A stretch of DNA of 51,063 nucleotides from Deltaproteobacteria bacterium. GTDB lineage: Bacteria > Myxococcota_A > UBA9042 > PHBI01 > JACKFB01. The position numbers and the translations under genes are program-made. The stretch covers positions 1 through 51,063 of the forward strand of contig JACKFB010000026.1 in NCBI GenBank assembly GCA_020632695.1. The letters run 5' to 3'. Below the pieces are notes generated by a model, which searched no databases, was not told the origin of the DNA, and saw only the letters and a program-made list of their open reading frames with translations. The stretch's first letter is position 1. Each line of letters starts with the position of its first letter. Shown piece by piece: positions 19,504 through 28,372 of this stretch.

Positions 19504-19530
19504 GGTCCGCGCGACCGCGAGCGGTGCGAT

Positions 19531-21024
19531 TCAGCCGCCGGGATCGCCCGAGACGACGCGCTCGCGGAGCGTGCGCTTGAGCACCTTGCCCGACGGCCCG
19601 ACCGGCATCGCGTCGACCGTCAGCACGCGCACCGGGACCTTGTGGGGCGAGAGCCGCTCGCGGGCGAAGGCCAGCACGGCCTCCTCGGAGAAGGCGGCGC
19701 CGGCGGCCGGGACCACGACGGCGACCACGACCTCGCCGAAGAAGGGATCGGGGCGGCCGACGACCGCCACCTGGGCGATGGAGGGGTGGTCGGCCAGGTG
19801 CGACTCGACCTCCGAGGGGTAGACGTTCTCGCCGCCGCGGATCACCAGGTCGCGGGTGCGGTCCACCACCCGGAGGCGGCCGCGCTCGTCCAGGGTGCCC
19901 AGGTCGCCCGAGCGCAGGAAGCCGTCGGCGTCCAGCGGCTCCGAGCCGGCGTCCTCGCCGAGGTAGCCGCTCATGAGGTGGGGACCGCGTACCAGCACCT
20001 CGCCGACCTCGCCCGGGGGGAGGTCGCGCCCCCGGTCGTCCACCACGCGCAGCTCCACGCCGGGCACCGGCCGGCCCACCGAGCCGACGCTGCGCGGTGC
20101 CGGCGGCGCGTCGACGGTGGAGAAGGTCGCTTCGGTCATGCCGTAGCCCTGGCGGATCTCGGCCCCCAGCCGCCGCTCGGCCGCCTCGAGCACCGCCGGC
20201 TCCAGCGGCGCGCCGGCGCTGAGGCACCAGCGCAGGGCCGGCGGCGGCGGCGCTTCGGGGAGGGCGGCCCAGGCGGCGAACATGGTCGGCACCGCGGGCA
20301 GGAAGCTGACGGCCTCGGCGTGCATCGTGGCCATGGAGCCCGACGCCGAGAAGCTCGGCTCCAGCACGACCCGAGCGCCGGTGGCCAGTCCCATCAGCAT
20401 CACCATGCGCAAGCCGAAGCTGTGGGTCAGCGGAAGCACGCCCAGCAGCACGTCGTCGGCGCCCAGGCCCAGGGTGTGGTCGGCCAGGGCCCGGGTGTGG
20501 GCCAGCAGGGCCTCGTGTCCGATGCGTACGCCGCGCGCGCCCGAGGTGGTCCCCGAGGTGAAGAGGAGCATGGCGTCCGCGGCGGGGCGGACGCCCGACG
20601 ACTCCGTGGCCTTCTCCCGCTCGGCCGCCGCCGGATCCAGGCGCCGCCACCCGGTGTCGCCGCCGGGTCGGGCGCCCGCGGCCGAGCCCGCGGGGGCCAG
20701 CAGCACACGCATGCCGGCCGTGCGCGCGCGCACCTCGACCTCGGCGGCGGTCGAGCGCGTCGGGATGGGGACCACCGTGGCGCCGGCGTGGATCACGCCG
20801 AACCAGGCCTCGACGAAGGCGATGCCGTTGGGCATCTGCAGCCCCACCCGGTCGCCCGGGCGGACGCCCTGCGCGGCGAGCCAGCCGGCCACGCGGCGGG
20901 CCCCGAGCTCGAGCCGGGCGGCGCTCACCTCCCTGCGCCGGGCGCCGGTCTCGACGAAGGCCACCCGGTCGCCCTGGCGCTCGGCGGCGTCGCTCAGAAG
21001 CCGCCCGACGTCAGGCGTTCCCAT
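19531..21024 (-). CDS. Class I adenylate-forming enzyme (acyl-CoA ligase family)
   Basis: It activates a carboxylic acid with ATP to an acyl-adenylate, usually passing it to CoA. The 497-residue length is typical. Motifs in order are the P-loop FTSGTTSGARG, YGMTEATFSTVD, SGDLGTLDERGRLRVVDR, IRGGENVYPSEVE, and the C-terminal catalytic lysine in PSGKVLKR. The P-loop reads TSGTTSGARG instead of the common TSGTTGxPKG, so its conserved Lys is replaced; activity may still be normal because the C-terminal Lys is present. The substrate is probably a fatty or aryl acid. It sits 20 bases downstream of the DUF2203 gene, so they are likely cotranscribed. Confidence 0.93.
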   Translation of the reverse strand: MGTPDVGRLLSDAAERQGDRVAFVETGARRREVSAARLELGARRVAGWLAAQGVRPGDRVGLQMPNGIAFVEAWFGVIHAGATVVPIPTRSTAAEVEVRARTAGMRVLLAPAGSAAGARPGGDTGWRRLDPAAAEREKATESSGVRPAADAMLLFTSGTTSGARGVRIGHEALLAHTRALADHTLGLGADDVLLGVLPLTHSFGLRMVMLMGLATGARVVLEPSFSASGSMATMHAEAVSFLPAVPTMFAAWAALPEAPPPPALRWCLSAGAPLEPAVLEAAERRLGAEIRQGYGMTEATFSTVDAPPAPRSVGSVGRPVPGVELRVVDDRGRDLPPGEVGEVLVRGPHLMSGYLGEDAGSEPLDADGFLRSGDLGTLDERGRLRVVDRTRDLVIRGGENVYPSEVESHLADHPSIAQVAVVGRPDPFFGEVVVAVVVPAAGAAFSEEAVLAFARERLSPHKVPVRVLTVDAMPVGPSGKVLKRTLRERVVSGDPGG

Positions 21025-21044
21025 GGCCGGGCCCCGTCACGGGT

Positions 21045-21497
21045 TCAGCGCGAGTCCTCGCCCGACGCTTCCAGCTCCATCAGGTCGGCGATGGGCCTGC
21101 GCCCCGCGAACCCGGCGTCCACCTCGTGCCACCAGCCCACGCTCTTCTCGCCGAAGCGCCAGCACAGCAGCACCTCGCGCCCCGCCACCCGGGCGTGCCA
21201 GTCGACCAGCCCCGGCTCGAATCCCTTGAGCACGCAGCCCTGGGACTCCAAGGCGTCGTTCTCATCGCGGAAGGCCGAGATGAGCGCGAGCAGCGCGGCC
21301 CGGTCGCTGACCACGGCGCGGGTGGCACCCTCGACGGACAGCGGGAAGTCCTCGCCCACGGGCGCGAAGCCAGCCGCCTCGAGGCGGGCGTACACGCCGC
21401 CCATCTGCACGCGGAGCTGGATCAAGCGCTCGAAGGCGGCCGCGAGCTGCGGCACCATCTGGTTGGCCTCTTCGACGGTGAAGTATCGCGTAGCCAT
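21045..21497 (-). CDS. DUF2203 family protein
   Basis: A 150-residue protein that starts RYFTVEEANQMVPQL, the signature opening of DUF2203. It continues with a helical region and ends with CWRFGEKSVGWWHEVDAGFAG, also typical of the family. The function of DUF2203 is not established. The ATG at 21497 follows a GGAGGTG ribosome site. It is divergent from the YqiA-type hydrolase and is followed by the acyl-CoA ligase after 20 bases. No membrane segment is present. Confidence 0.88.
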   Translation of the reverse strand: MATRYFTVEEANQMVPQLAAAFERLIQLRVQMGGVYARLEAAGFAPVGEDFPLSVEGATRAVVSDRAALLALISAFRDENDALESQGCVLKGFEPGLVDWHARVAGREVLLCWRFGEKSVGWWHEVDAGFAGRRPIADLMELEASGEDSR

Positions 21498-21602
21498 CGC
21501 ACCTCCGAAGGCGCGAGCCTTGCACGAAAGGACCGCGCCCGCCAAGGACGGGAACGGCTCCGAGCGCTTGCGCCCAGCGGATCCCAGGGGCACGCTGCCT
21601 CG

Positions 21603-22268
21603 ATGCGCCCTCACCTCGCCTACCTCCACGGCTTCGCTTCGAGCCCCGACTCGATCAAGGGCACCCGCCTGGCCGCCGTGCTCGAAGGGCTGGGGCAGGA
21701 TCTGCACCGCCCCGACCTCACCCGGCCCGACTTCGCCCACCTCACGCTCTCGGCCGCCCTCGAAGCGCTCGATCGCATGGACGCCGCCCACGGTGGCGGG
21801 GCGCGCTGGGCGCTCATCGGCTCGAGCCTGGGCGGCTACCTCGCCGCGCGCTGGGCCGAGCTGCACCCCGACCGCGTGGAGCGTCTGGTGCTGCTCTGCC
21901 CCGCCTTCGAGATGAACGCGTGGTGGCCGCGCGTGGTCGGCGCGCAGGGGATGACGAGCTGGCGCGCCCACGGCCGCCTGGCGCTGCCCGACGCCCACGG
22001 CGTGCCCACCCCGGTCCACTGGGGCTTCATCGAGGACGCGATGACCCACCCGGCCTTCCCCGAGGTGCCCTGCCCCACCCTCATCATCCACGGCACGGCC
22101 GACGCCACGATCCCGGTCGAGACCTCGATGACCTACGCCGCCAGCCGCGATCGGGTGCGGCTGGTGACCCTGGAAGACGACCACGCGCTGACCGCCTCCC
22201 TCGCCACGATCATCGACCTCGTCGTCGCCGAGCTCGGTCTCGGGCCGGCGCCTCCGGCAGCTCCTTGA
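21603..22268 (+). CDS. YqiA/UPF0227-type alpha/beta hydrolase
   Basis: A small esterase-type hydrolase of 221 residues. It opens YLHGFASSPDSIKGTRLA, the hallmark of the YqiA/YcfP group. The nucleophile elbow is GSSLGGY (Ser75), the acid is in IIHGTADATIPVE, and the catalytic His is in EDDHALTASL. The natural substrate is unclear; E. coli YqiA has esterase activity on short acyl esters. The 3' end overlaps the convergent transglycosylase gene by 59 bases. Both reading frames look genuine to their stops, so the overlap appears real. Confidence 0.88.
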   Translation: MRPHLAYLHGFASSPDSIKGTRLAAVLEGLGQDLHRPDLTRPDFAHLTLSAALEALDRMDAAHGGGARWALIGSSLGGYLAARWAELHPDRVERLVLLCPAFEMNAWWPRVVGAQGMTSWRAHGRLALPDAHGVPTPVHWGFIEDAMTHPAFPEVPCPTLIIHGTADATIPVETSMTYAASRDRVRLVTLEDDHALTASLATIIDLVVAELGLGPAPPAAP

Positions 22269-24453
22269 CGAGCTGGTCGGCGAGCTCGCTCAGCGCGCCG
22301 CCGCCGAAGCCGCCGCCGTAGAGGTAGCGATAGGCCGCCCAGGCGCTGAACACCGAGCGGACGTAGTCGCGAGCCTCCTGGTACGGGATCTCCTCGACGA
22401 AGCGCATCAGATCCCGCTGGCGACTCGATCGCAGCCAGCCCTGGAGGCGGCCGGGCCCCGCGTTGTAGGCGACGGCGATGAGCGGCAGGGAGCCGTCGAA
22501 GCGCTCCGCGATGCGCGCGAGGAACTCCACGCCCAGGCGCAGGTTGTCCGGCGGATCGAGCAGATCCTCGTAGGGGCTGGTGCGGGCGCTGATGCTGCGC
22601 AGCCACTCGGCGGTGCCCGGCATGAGCTGGAGCAGACCGCGGGCGCCGGCGCGGCTGACGGCCGTGGTGCGGTAGGCGCTCTCGATGCGCATGACGGCCC
22701 ACACCAGGAGCGGATCGACGCCGTGGCCCGCCGACTCGCGCTCGACCAGCGCGCGGAAGGGCGTCGGGTAGGCGGCGCGCCACAAGGCCGGGTGGCCCTC
22801 CACGGGCGAGGAGACGCCGAGGCGCTCGAGCGCTCGCGAGGCGACCCGCGCGCCGCGGCCGGGCGCGCCGGCGAGGCTGAGCAGGTGCGCGAGCCAGAGC
22901 GCGTGCTCCGGGGTGGCACCGAAGGCGGCCTCGTCGGCCTCGGCGGCCACCGCGTCGGCGAGGCCCAGGTGGGCGAGGGTCTCCAGGCGGACGCACAGGG
23001 CGTCGCAGTCCGCGGGCCGGGCGGGGGCCTCGCCGCGCTCGCCGGTGGCCGCCGCCAGCCGGGCCCGGACGGCGCCGGCGCGCTCCGGGGAGAGGTTGTC
23101 CAGCGCCACCAACCCCGCCAGCCCGTACCAGGCCACCGGGAAGCGCAGGGCCAGCGCCGCGTACGCCTGGACCGCCTCCTCGGTGCGCCCGAGCCGGGCC
23201 AGGGTGTGGGCGTGCCAGTAGTCGATCTGGCCCCAGGTCCGCTCGCGCGACGGCCGGTAGCCCGAGGCGACCAGCGGCGCGAGCAGCTCCACCGCCCGCG
23301 TGAGGCCGCGCCGGCGCTCCAGGCGGCTCCACTGCTCCATCGCCTCGTCGCCCACCGGATCGTAGAGCGCCCAACCGCGCAGCCGGCTCCGCACCCTGGC
23401 GGCCAGACGCGCGAGCTCGCCGCGCGCCCCCTCCAGGACCCGCAGGGCCGGCAAGCCGTGCCGCCGGAAGGCGACCGGGTCGCGCGCCTCGGCCCGTGCC
23501 AGGCGCGCGGCCAGCCCGCCCTCGCCGGGATCGAGGACGCCGGCGAAGGCCAGCCGCGCCGTGAGCACCTCCGCCTCGTAGGGCAGCGCCTCGGGCGGGC
23601 AGCTCGACAGCGCCTCGTCCAGCGCCCGCGCGCCCTCCGTGGTCTTCTTGCTACGTAGCGAGGCCCGGCCGAACACGACCTGGGCGTCGCAGCGGACGCG
23701 GGAGAGAGCCGGGTCCGAGCCGGCCATCGCCAGGGCGTGGGCTGCGGCGCCGCGCGCCTCGGCCCAGAGGCGGTTCTCGAAGAGCAGCCGGGCCCGCCGC
23801 GTCTCGGCTGCGGGCGTGGCGGCCGGCGGCAGGCGCGCGGCCAGCAGATCGGACACCTCGCCCGGCCAGGCGTCGGACTGCTCGAGGCCGTCGGCGAGCA
23901 GGCGCGCCCCCGACGAGGCGGCGCCTGCCGCGACGAGGGCCTCGGCCGCGACGACGCGCGCCGCTCGCCCCGTCGGGCCCGGTCCCACCAGCGGCACGGC
24001 CATCAGGGCGCCCAGCAGCGGGTAGGGGCGCGAGACGCCACGCGCGGCGGCGACCCGCAGCCACGCGCCCACTCCCGGCACCGAGAAGCCGCCGACGGCC
24101 AGGCGCAAGGCCGCGGCGACGTTGCCGCCGAGGGCACGCACCACGTCCACGGCCGGGGTGTCGGGGACCCGCGCGCTCTCGGAGAGCCAATGGAGGAGCC
24201 GCGCGGCGCCCTCGGCGTCGTCGTCGGCGAGGCGGGCCTTCACCCGGTCGATCCACGGGCCGGAGCTGAGATCGGAGGGGTCCGGGGCTGCGGCGGGCAC
24301 AGCCGGGCCGGCGTGAGGCGACTGCGCGTGCGCCGGCGGCGGCGCGAGCGTCGCCCAGGCGCTCAGGGCGGCCAGGGCCAACAGGGTGGCGCGGGGCGAC
24401 CCGCGACGCGGCGGAGGACCAGGAGCGGGAGGCGGTGTGGGGCTGGGACGCAT
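22210..24453 (-). CDS. Soluble-type lytic murein transglycosylase
   Basis: A periplasmic enzyme that cleaves the MurNAc-GlcNAc bond of peptidoglycan with formation of 1,6-anhydroMurNAc. The 747-residue product has a Pro-rich start and a signal peptide ending near PAHA-QS. A long helical superhelix region follows, as in Slt70. The C-terminal SLT domain begins around residue 570: AVMRIESAYRTTAVSRAGA carries the catalytic Glu591, followed by GLLQLMPGTAEWL and AYNAGPGRLQGWL. The start is taken as ATG 24453; the in-frame ATG at 24504 would put 17 residues before the signal. It lies 73 bases downstream of a lipoprotein gene on the same strand and overlaps the YqiA gene tail to tail. Confidence 0.94.
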   Translation of the reverse strand: MRPSPTPPPAPGPPPRRGSPRATLLALAALSAWATLAPPPAHAQSPHAGPAVPAAAPDPSDLSSGPWIDRVKARLADDDAEGAARLLHWLSESARVPDTPAVDVVRALGGNVAAALRLAVGGFSVPGVGAWLRVAAARGVSRPYPLLGALMAVPLVGPGPTGRAARVVAAEALVAAGAASSGARLLADGLEQSDAWPGEVSDLLAARLPPAATPAAETRRARLLFENRLWAEARGAAAHALAMAGSDPALSRVRCDAQVVFGRASLRSKKTTEGARALDEALSSCPPEALPYEAEVLTARLAFAGVLDPGEGGLAARLARAEARDPVAFRRHGLPALRVLEGARGELARLAARVRSRLRGWALYDPVGDEAMEQWSRLERRRGLTRAVELLAPLVASGYRPSRERTWGQIDYWHAHTLARLGRTEEAVQAYAALALRFPVAWYGLAGLVALDNLSPERAGAVRARLAAATGERGEAPARPADCDALCVRLETLAHLGLADAVAAEADEAAFGATPEHALWLAHLLSLAGAPGRGARVASRALERLGVSSPVEGHPALWRAAYPTPFRALVERESAGHGVDPLLVWAVMRIESAYRTTAVSRAGARGLLQLMPGTAEWLRSISARTSPYEDLLDPPDNLRLGVEFLARIAERFDGSLPLIAVAYNAGPGRLQGWLRSSRQRDLMRFVEEIPYQEARDYVRSVFSAWAAYRYLYGGGFGGGALSELADQLVKELPEAPARDRARRRRGR

Positions 24454-24526
24454 CGGCCCGATGCTCGCACACCGCGGGACCCGGCGCCAAAGGGGCGGGC
24501 CCATGGCGGCGGCTCGCCAGGGGGCG

Positions 24527-25321
24527 TCAGCGCTCGCCGAGCCTGCGCAGGTAGTCCTTGGCCTCGTCCACCCAGCGCGCTTCCAGCCCGCCCCCCTCGC
24601 CGTCCTTGAGGGCCCTGCGGAGCTGGCCGACCGCCGCCTCGTGCTCCTCGGCGTGGTAGAGGGCCTCGCCGAGGAAGAGGCGGTTGAGCGGCGTGGCCGA
24701 GAGCGCGACGGCGCGCTTCAGCACCTCGACGGCCTTGTCGCGGTCGCCGACGCTGGTGGGCCACTCCGGGGCGACCATGTAGACCTTGCCCAGCAACCGC
24801 AAGGGCGCGGCCTCGTCGTAGGAGGCGTCGATGTCCGCAGCCTTCTGGGCCAGCTTGACGACCTCGCCGAGCTCCGAGGCCTGGGAGGTCGCCTCGGCCA
24901 CCCGCGCGATGTTCACCGCGGTGTAGTACCAGCCCTCGACACGGCTGCCTTCCTGCTGGGTCGCCTGCTCGCCGTACTTCCGTCCGCGCCGTGCGTAGGT
25001 CTCCTTCTGCGAGGGAACCGTGAGCAGGTCGGCCATGGTGTGCGCGTCGCGGGACAGCCGCCAGAGCACCTCGTAGGGATGCTCGGGGCCGAGCTCCAGC
25101 GCCTTCTCGACCGCCGCCAGCCCGCGATCGGCCTCGGCCGGGGTCTGCGGGTGCGAGGCGGCGACGCTGTCGGAGATCTCGACGAGCCGCGTGACGTCGT
25201 CGGGCAGCCCCGCCGTGCGCCCCTCGGCCGGGACGAAGGTCACCTGTTTCGCGGGGCAGGCGCCCAGGGTGAGGGCCACGGCCACCAGGCTGCCGCACCA
25301 GACCGCTCGGCTGTGAATCAC
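24527..25321 (-). CDS. TPR-like lipoprotein
   Basis: A 264-residue predicted lipoprotein with lipobox LGAC. The mature part is all-helical with TPR-like helix pairs. Examples are AEADRGLAAVEKALELGPEH, then KYGEQATQQEGSRVEGWYYT, then DKAVEVLKRAVALSATPLNR. It is probably an adaptor at the inner face of the outer membrane. The GTG start at 25321 has GGGAGGG at good spacing. It is followed by the lytic transglycosylase, so a role beside peptidoglycan turnover is possible but only inferred. Confidence 0.87.
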   Translation of the reverse strand: MIHSRAVWCGSLVAVALTLGACPAKQVTFVPAEGRTAGLPDDVTRLVEISDSVAASHPQTPAEADRGLAAVEKALELGPEHPYEVLWRLSRDAHTMADLLTVPSQKETYARRGRKYGEQATQQEGSRVEGWYYTAVNIARVAEATSQASELGEVVKLAQKAADIDASYDEAAPLRLLGKVYMVAPEWPTSVGDRDKAVEVLKRAVALSATPLNRLFLGEALYHAEEHEAAVGQLRRALKDGEGGGLEARWVDEAKDYLRRLGER

Positions 25322-25354
25322 GAGGCCCTCCCGTCGTGTGTGCGCTGCTCTCTC

Positions 25355-25494
25355 AGAGGGTGTTCCCATCTTCGGACCGAGCGCGGCGCCAGCGATGTCT
25401 TCCCAGCGCCTCGACCGCGCGAGAGACCGAGGCGCTCGAGGCCCTCGAAAGACATGAGTCAGCGACGCGACCGGAGAGTATCGGAACACCCTCT
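25355..25494. repeat. 140-bp imperfect inverted repeat in a 345-bp gene-free stretch
   Basis: Perfect 12-bp terminal arms AGAGGGTGTTCC (25355-25366) and GGAACACCCTCT (25483-25494) enclose 116 bases. Inside, a 9-bp stem (AGCGCCTCG at 25405-25413, CGAGGCGCT at 25428-25436) and paired ATGTCTT/AGACAT segments continue the symmetry. The element fills the middle of the gap 25322-25666 between divergent genes. It resembles a small non-autonomous mobile element (MITE-like) or a structured RNA. There is no matching target duplication that I can defend (flanks CTCA and TTAG). Nothing else was found in the gap. Confidence 0.6.
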
Positions 25495-25666
25495 TAGCCG
25501 AGGGATGCGGCCTGGTCAAACCGCTGATCCCCCGCCCACGCTGCGCGAATTGACCGGCGGCCGGGCTCGTGGAAACCTCGAACCCGTGAAGGTCGCCAGC
25601 TCGCATCGAGAAGGTCGGGGGCTCCGTCGCGCCCGTCCGCCGGTCACAGACGAAGGGCGGTGACGC

Positions 25667-27148
25667 GTGCGAGCTCTCGCACCATGTGCCGCTGCCCTGC
25701 TCGTCGCGCTGGTCGGGGGCGTAGCGCGTCCGGTCACCGTGGCGACCCACGGCGAGCTGCGCCAGCGCTACGTGGTGCTCTCGCCCTTCGAGGTGGACGC
25801 CGCCGGCACGCCCCACGGCAACCGGAGCCGCGACGAGCTGAGGCTGGACGTGGGCGGGCGCTTCGAGATCTCGCGCCAGCTCTGGATGCGCACCATGCTC
25901 CAGGTGCTGGACGGGCAGATCCTCGGCGACGAGAGCCCGCTGGAGGCCGGCCCGGGCTCGCGCGCCTGGCACAACGCCGGCGTGCGGGACGACCTCTTCC
26001 TGCGTGAGGCCGTGGTCCAGGTGCCCATCGGGCTCGGCGACGTGCGCGTCGGGCGGCGCGCGGCGTATTGGGGGCTGGGGCTGGCGGTCCACGACGGGCG
26101 CACCGCCAGCACCCCGTTCGCCGACGCGCGCGGCGGGGACATCTACAACGGCATCCTGGTGGACGCGGTGCCGATGCGCGCCTTCGCCAAGGGCCGCGCC
26201 GCCGAGGCGGTGCACCTCCGGCTGGCCTTCGACGTCGTGGAGCGCGACGAGCTGGTCGACCGCACCCGCGGCGATCTGGCGCTGCGCTACTCCGGCTCGG
26301 TCATGTGGGAGGAGCCCTTCGTGCGCGCCGGCGTGATGCTGGTACACCGCAGCATCGACGTCGACGGGGGCGCCCAGCGCAGCGACACGCTCTTCGACGT
26401 GCTCTTCTCCCTCTCCCGACCCCTGGGGCGCACGCTCGACCTGGTGGTCAGCGCCGAGGCGGCCGCCCTGGCCGGATCGGTCGAGGAGCAGGCCGCGGAC
26501 GGGCCCACCATCCGCACCACGCTGCGACAGTTCGGGGCCCTGGCGCGCGTGGCGCTGAAGGCGCCCGCGACGGGCCTCGAGGCGGCGCTGGAGCTGGGCG
26601 CCGCGTCGGGCGACTCGGACCCGCTCGACGGCACCGACACGGCCTTTCGCTTCGACCCCGCCTACCGCGTCGGCATGATCCTCTTCGAGGAGGTGCTGGC
26701 CCGCACCACCGCCGCGGAGCGCCGCGACCTGCTGGCCGCCGACGACTCGATCCCCCGGTCGCGCGTGGACGCCTACGCCACCCAGGGGGCCGTCAGCAAC
26801 GCCCTCTATCTGGCCCCGGTCGTGAGCTTCGAGGCCTGCAGCGGCTGCTTCATCGGCAACCTCGGGGCCCTGGTCGCCTTCTCCCCCACGGGCGTCGCCT
26901 CCCCCAGCGCCGCCCTGCGCGAGGTCAAGAACACCAACCCCTACGGCGGCAAGGCGGCGTCCGCCCTGCTCGGCTGGGAGCTCAACGCCGGCGCCGCCCT
27001 GCGCGTCGCCCTGCCCCACACCGCCGCCTTCTCGGTCGGCGCCCAGTACGGCTTCTTCTCCAGCGGCCCCGCCCTCGACGACGTCCGCGGCGAGCCCGGC
27101 CCCGGGCTGGTGCACAAGTGGCGCGTGCAAGCCACCATCACCTGGTAG
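25667..27148 (+). CDS. Predicted outer-membrane beta-barrel protein
   Basis: A 493-residue exported protein. The N-terminal hydrophobic segment (ALLVALVGGVA) is probably a signal peptide. The body alternates short amphipathic strands and polar turns, for example RQRYVVLSPFEVD, RDELRLDVGGRFEIS, DVRVGRRAAYWGLGLAVHDG and FSVGAQYGFFSSG. It ends in an aromatic residue (RVQATITW), the usual C-terminal barrel signature. An internal CSGC pair is present. The start GTG 25667 has a weak GGGCGG upstream. It lies 75 bases before the tubulin-like gene on the same strand and may be cotranscribed with it. The family is not recognised with certainty. Confidence 0.8.
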   Translation: MRALAPCAAALLVALVGGVARPVTVATHGELRQRYVVLSPFEVDAAGTPHGNRSRDELRLDVGGRFEISRQLWMRTMLQVLDGQILGDESPLEAGPGSRAWHNAGVRDDLFLREAVVQVPIGLGDVRVGRRAAYWGLGLAVHDGRTASTPFADARGGDIYNGILVDAVPMRAFAKGRAAEAVHLRLAFDVVERDELVDRTRGDLALRYSGSVMWEEPFVRAGVMLVHRSIDVDGGAQRSDTLFDVLFSLSRPLGRTLDLVVSAEAAALAGSVEEQAADGPTIRTTLRQFGALARVALKAPATGLEAALELGAASGDSDPLDGTDTAFRFDPAYRVGMILFEEVLARTTAAERRDLLAADDSIPRSRVDAYATQGAVSNALYLAPVVSFEACSGCFIGNLGALVAFSPTGVASPSAALREVKNTNPYGGKAASALLGWELNAGAALRVALPHTAAFSVGAQYGFFSSGPALDDVRGEPGPGLVHKWRVQATITW

Positions 27149-27223
27149 TGGGGGTGGCTCTTGGGGGTGGGGATGCGTGGCTTTTGCTGACGCGGGATCA
27201 CTTCCGGGCGAGACTGCTTCCCG

Positions 27224-28372
27224 ATGAGACAGCCCTTCATCATCGTCGGCGCGGGCACGGAAGTGGTGAACCGCGTGGTGTTGCCCACCTGCCTCCGCCT
27301 GCGTGAGGAGTCGGGGGCCTGGCCCGATCACGTGTTCGCGCTGGCCACCGACGGCGACGAGCAGACGCGATCGCGCCACGCGGCCGCGCGCCTGCCGGCC
27401 GACCGGGTGCCCTTCGTGCCGCTCTCCATGGTGCAGGTCCGCGAGGCGCTGGCCTGGCGGCGCACCGAGTTCCGGGACGCCTGGCGCGAGGACTGGGAGT
27501 CGCTGCTGGTGCACGGCCCCGACAACGGCGCCTGCATGGTGCCGGCCATCGGGCGCCTGATGGTCAAGGCCGCCCGGCCCATGCTGATGCAACACCTGCA
27601 GGCCTTCGCGCGCCGCCTCTCGGCCCAGGGCGGGAAGGCGCCGGAGATCTTCGTGGTCTGGTCGCCGGTCAGCGGCACCAGCCGCGGCAGCGTGCTCGAC
27701 CTGCCCCGCTACCTGCGCGCGGTGTTCCCCGACGCGGCCATCCAGGGCGTGGTGCTCTTCCCCGTCGGCGCGGAGGAGCTGGACCCGGCCGTCGGGCGCA
27801 TCTTCCAGGCCAACTTCATCGAGGCCTTGAGGCTCATCGACCACCACGCGCGCGTGCGCACCTACGACGCCTGGGTGGACGACGCCCAGGGCTGGCAGCG
27901 CTTCGACGGGCGGCTGGTGGACAACGTGTTCGCCTTCGACGAGCGCTACGGGAACTCGCGCTGGCGTCACCTGGGCACCACCGGCCGACGCCTCGGCGGC
28001 AGGCTCGAGGCGCTGTGCGAGCGCGTCGTCGACTTCCTGGCCGGCACCGTCGGCGGCGACCGCCTGTACGAGCGCACCCGCGCCCGCTTCGCCGACGCCG
28101 AGATGCACTGGAGCGACCGCGTGCTGGCGGGGCACCGCACCTACGTCCACGCCGTCCACGAGACGCGCGCCTGGGTGGATCTGGCCGACTTCAAGCGGGC
28201 CCTGGCCGAGCGGGCGCTGATGCGCCTGGGTGGCCGCCTGTACGAGGCCCGGCCCGAGACCAGCAGCGAGGGTGGCCTGAGCGGCCTCTTCGGCGTGGAG
28301 CCGGACGACGTGGGCCAGGGCCCCCTGCGCGACGACGCGCCCGCCGCCGAGCACGCGGAGGAGTCGCCGTGA
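27224..28372 (+). CDS. Divergent tubulin/FtsZ-like protein (Tubulin_2-like)
   Basis: A 382-residue protein whose motif order matches the bacterial tubulin-like family Tubulin_2. The N-terminal nucleotide-binding glycine turn is FIIVGAGTEVV. FALATDGDEQ follows at the position of the Asp-bearing second loop, then NGACMVPAIGRLMV, a counterpart of the conserved AGxxRxxGRLAL segment. The tubulin signature loop position is SPVSGTSRGSVLDLPRYLR (residues 147-165), in place of GGTGSG, and IFQANFIEALRLIDH follows. The altered signature loop suggests weak or changed GTP use. The next gene starts within its stop (GTGA), so the two are made together. Assignment rests on motif order read by eye. Confidence 0.65.
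   Translation: MRQPFIIVGAGTEVVNRVVLPTCLRLREESGAWPDHVFALATDGDEQTRSRHAAARLPADRVPFVPLSMVQVREALAWRRTEFRDAWREDWESLLVHGPDNGACMVPAIGRLMVKAARPMLMQHLQAFARRLSAQGGKAPEIFVVWSPVSGTSRGSVLDLPRYLRAVFPDAAIQGVVLFPVGAEELDPAVGRIFQANFIEALRLIDHHARVRTYDAWVDDAQGWQRFDGRLVDNVFAFDERYGNSRWRHLGTTGRRLGGRLEALCERVVDFLAGTVGGDRLYERTRARFADAEMHWSDRVLAGHRTYVHAVHETRAWVDLADFKRALAERALMRLGGRLYEARPETSSEGGLSGLFGVEPDDVGQGPLRDDAPAAEHAEESP

Noticed and set aside
25322..28354. Upstream extension of the TPR lipoprotein frame by about 1000 codons
   Set aside because: The long frame is antisense to the barrel and tubulin-like genes. The lipoprotein signal and ribosome site at 25321 mark the real start.
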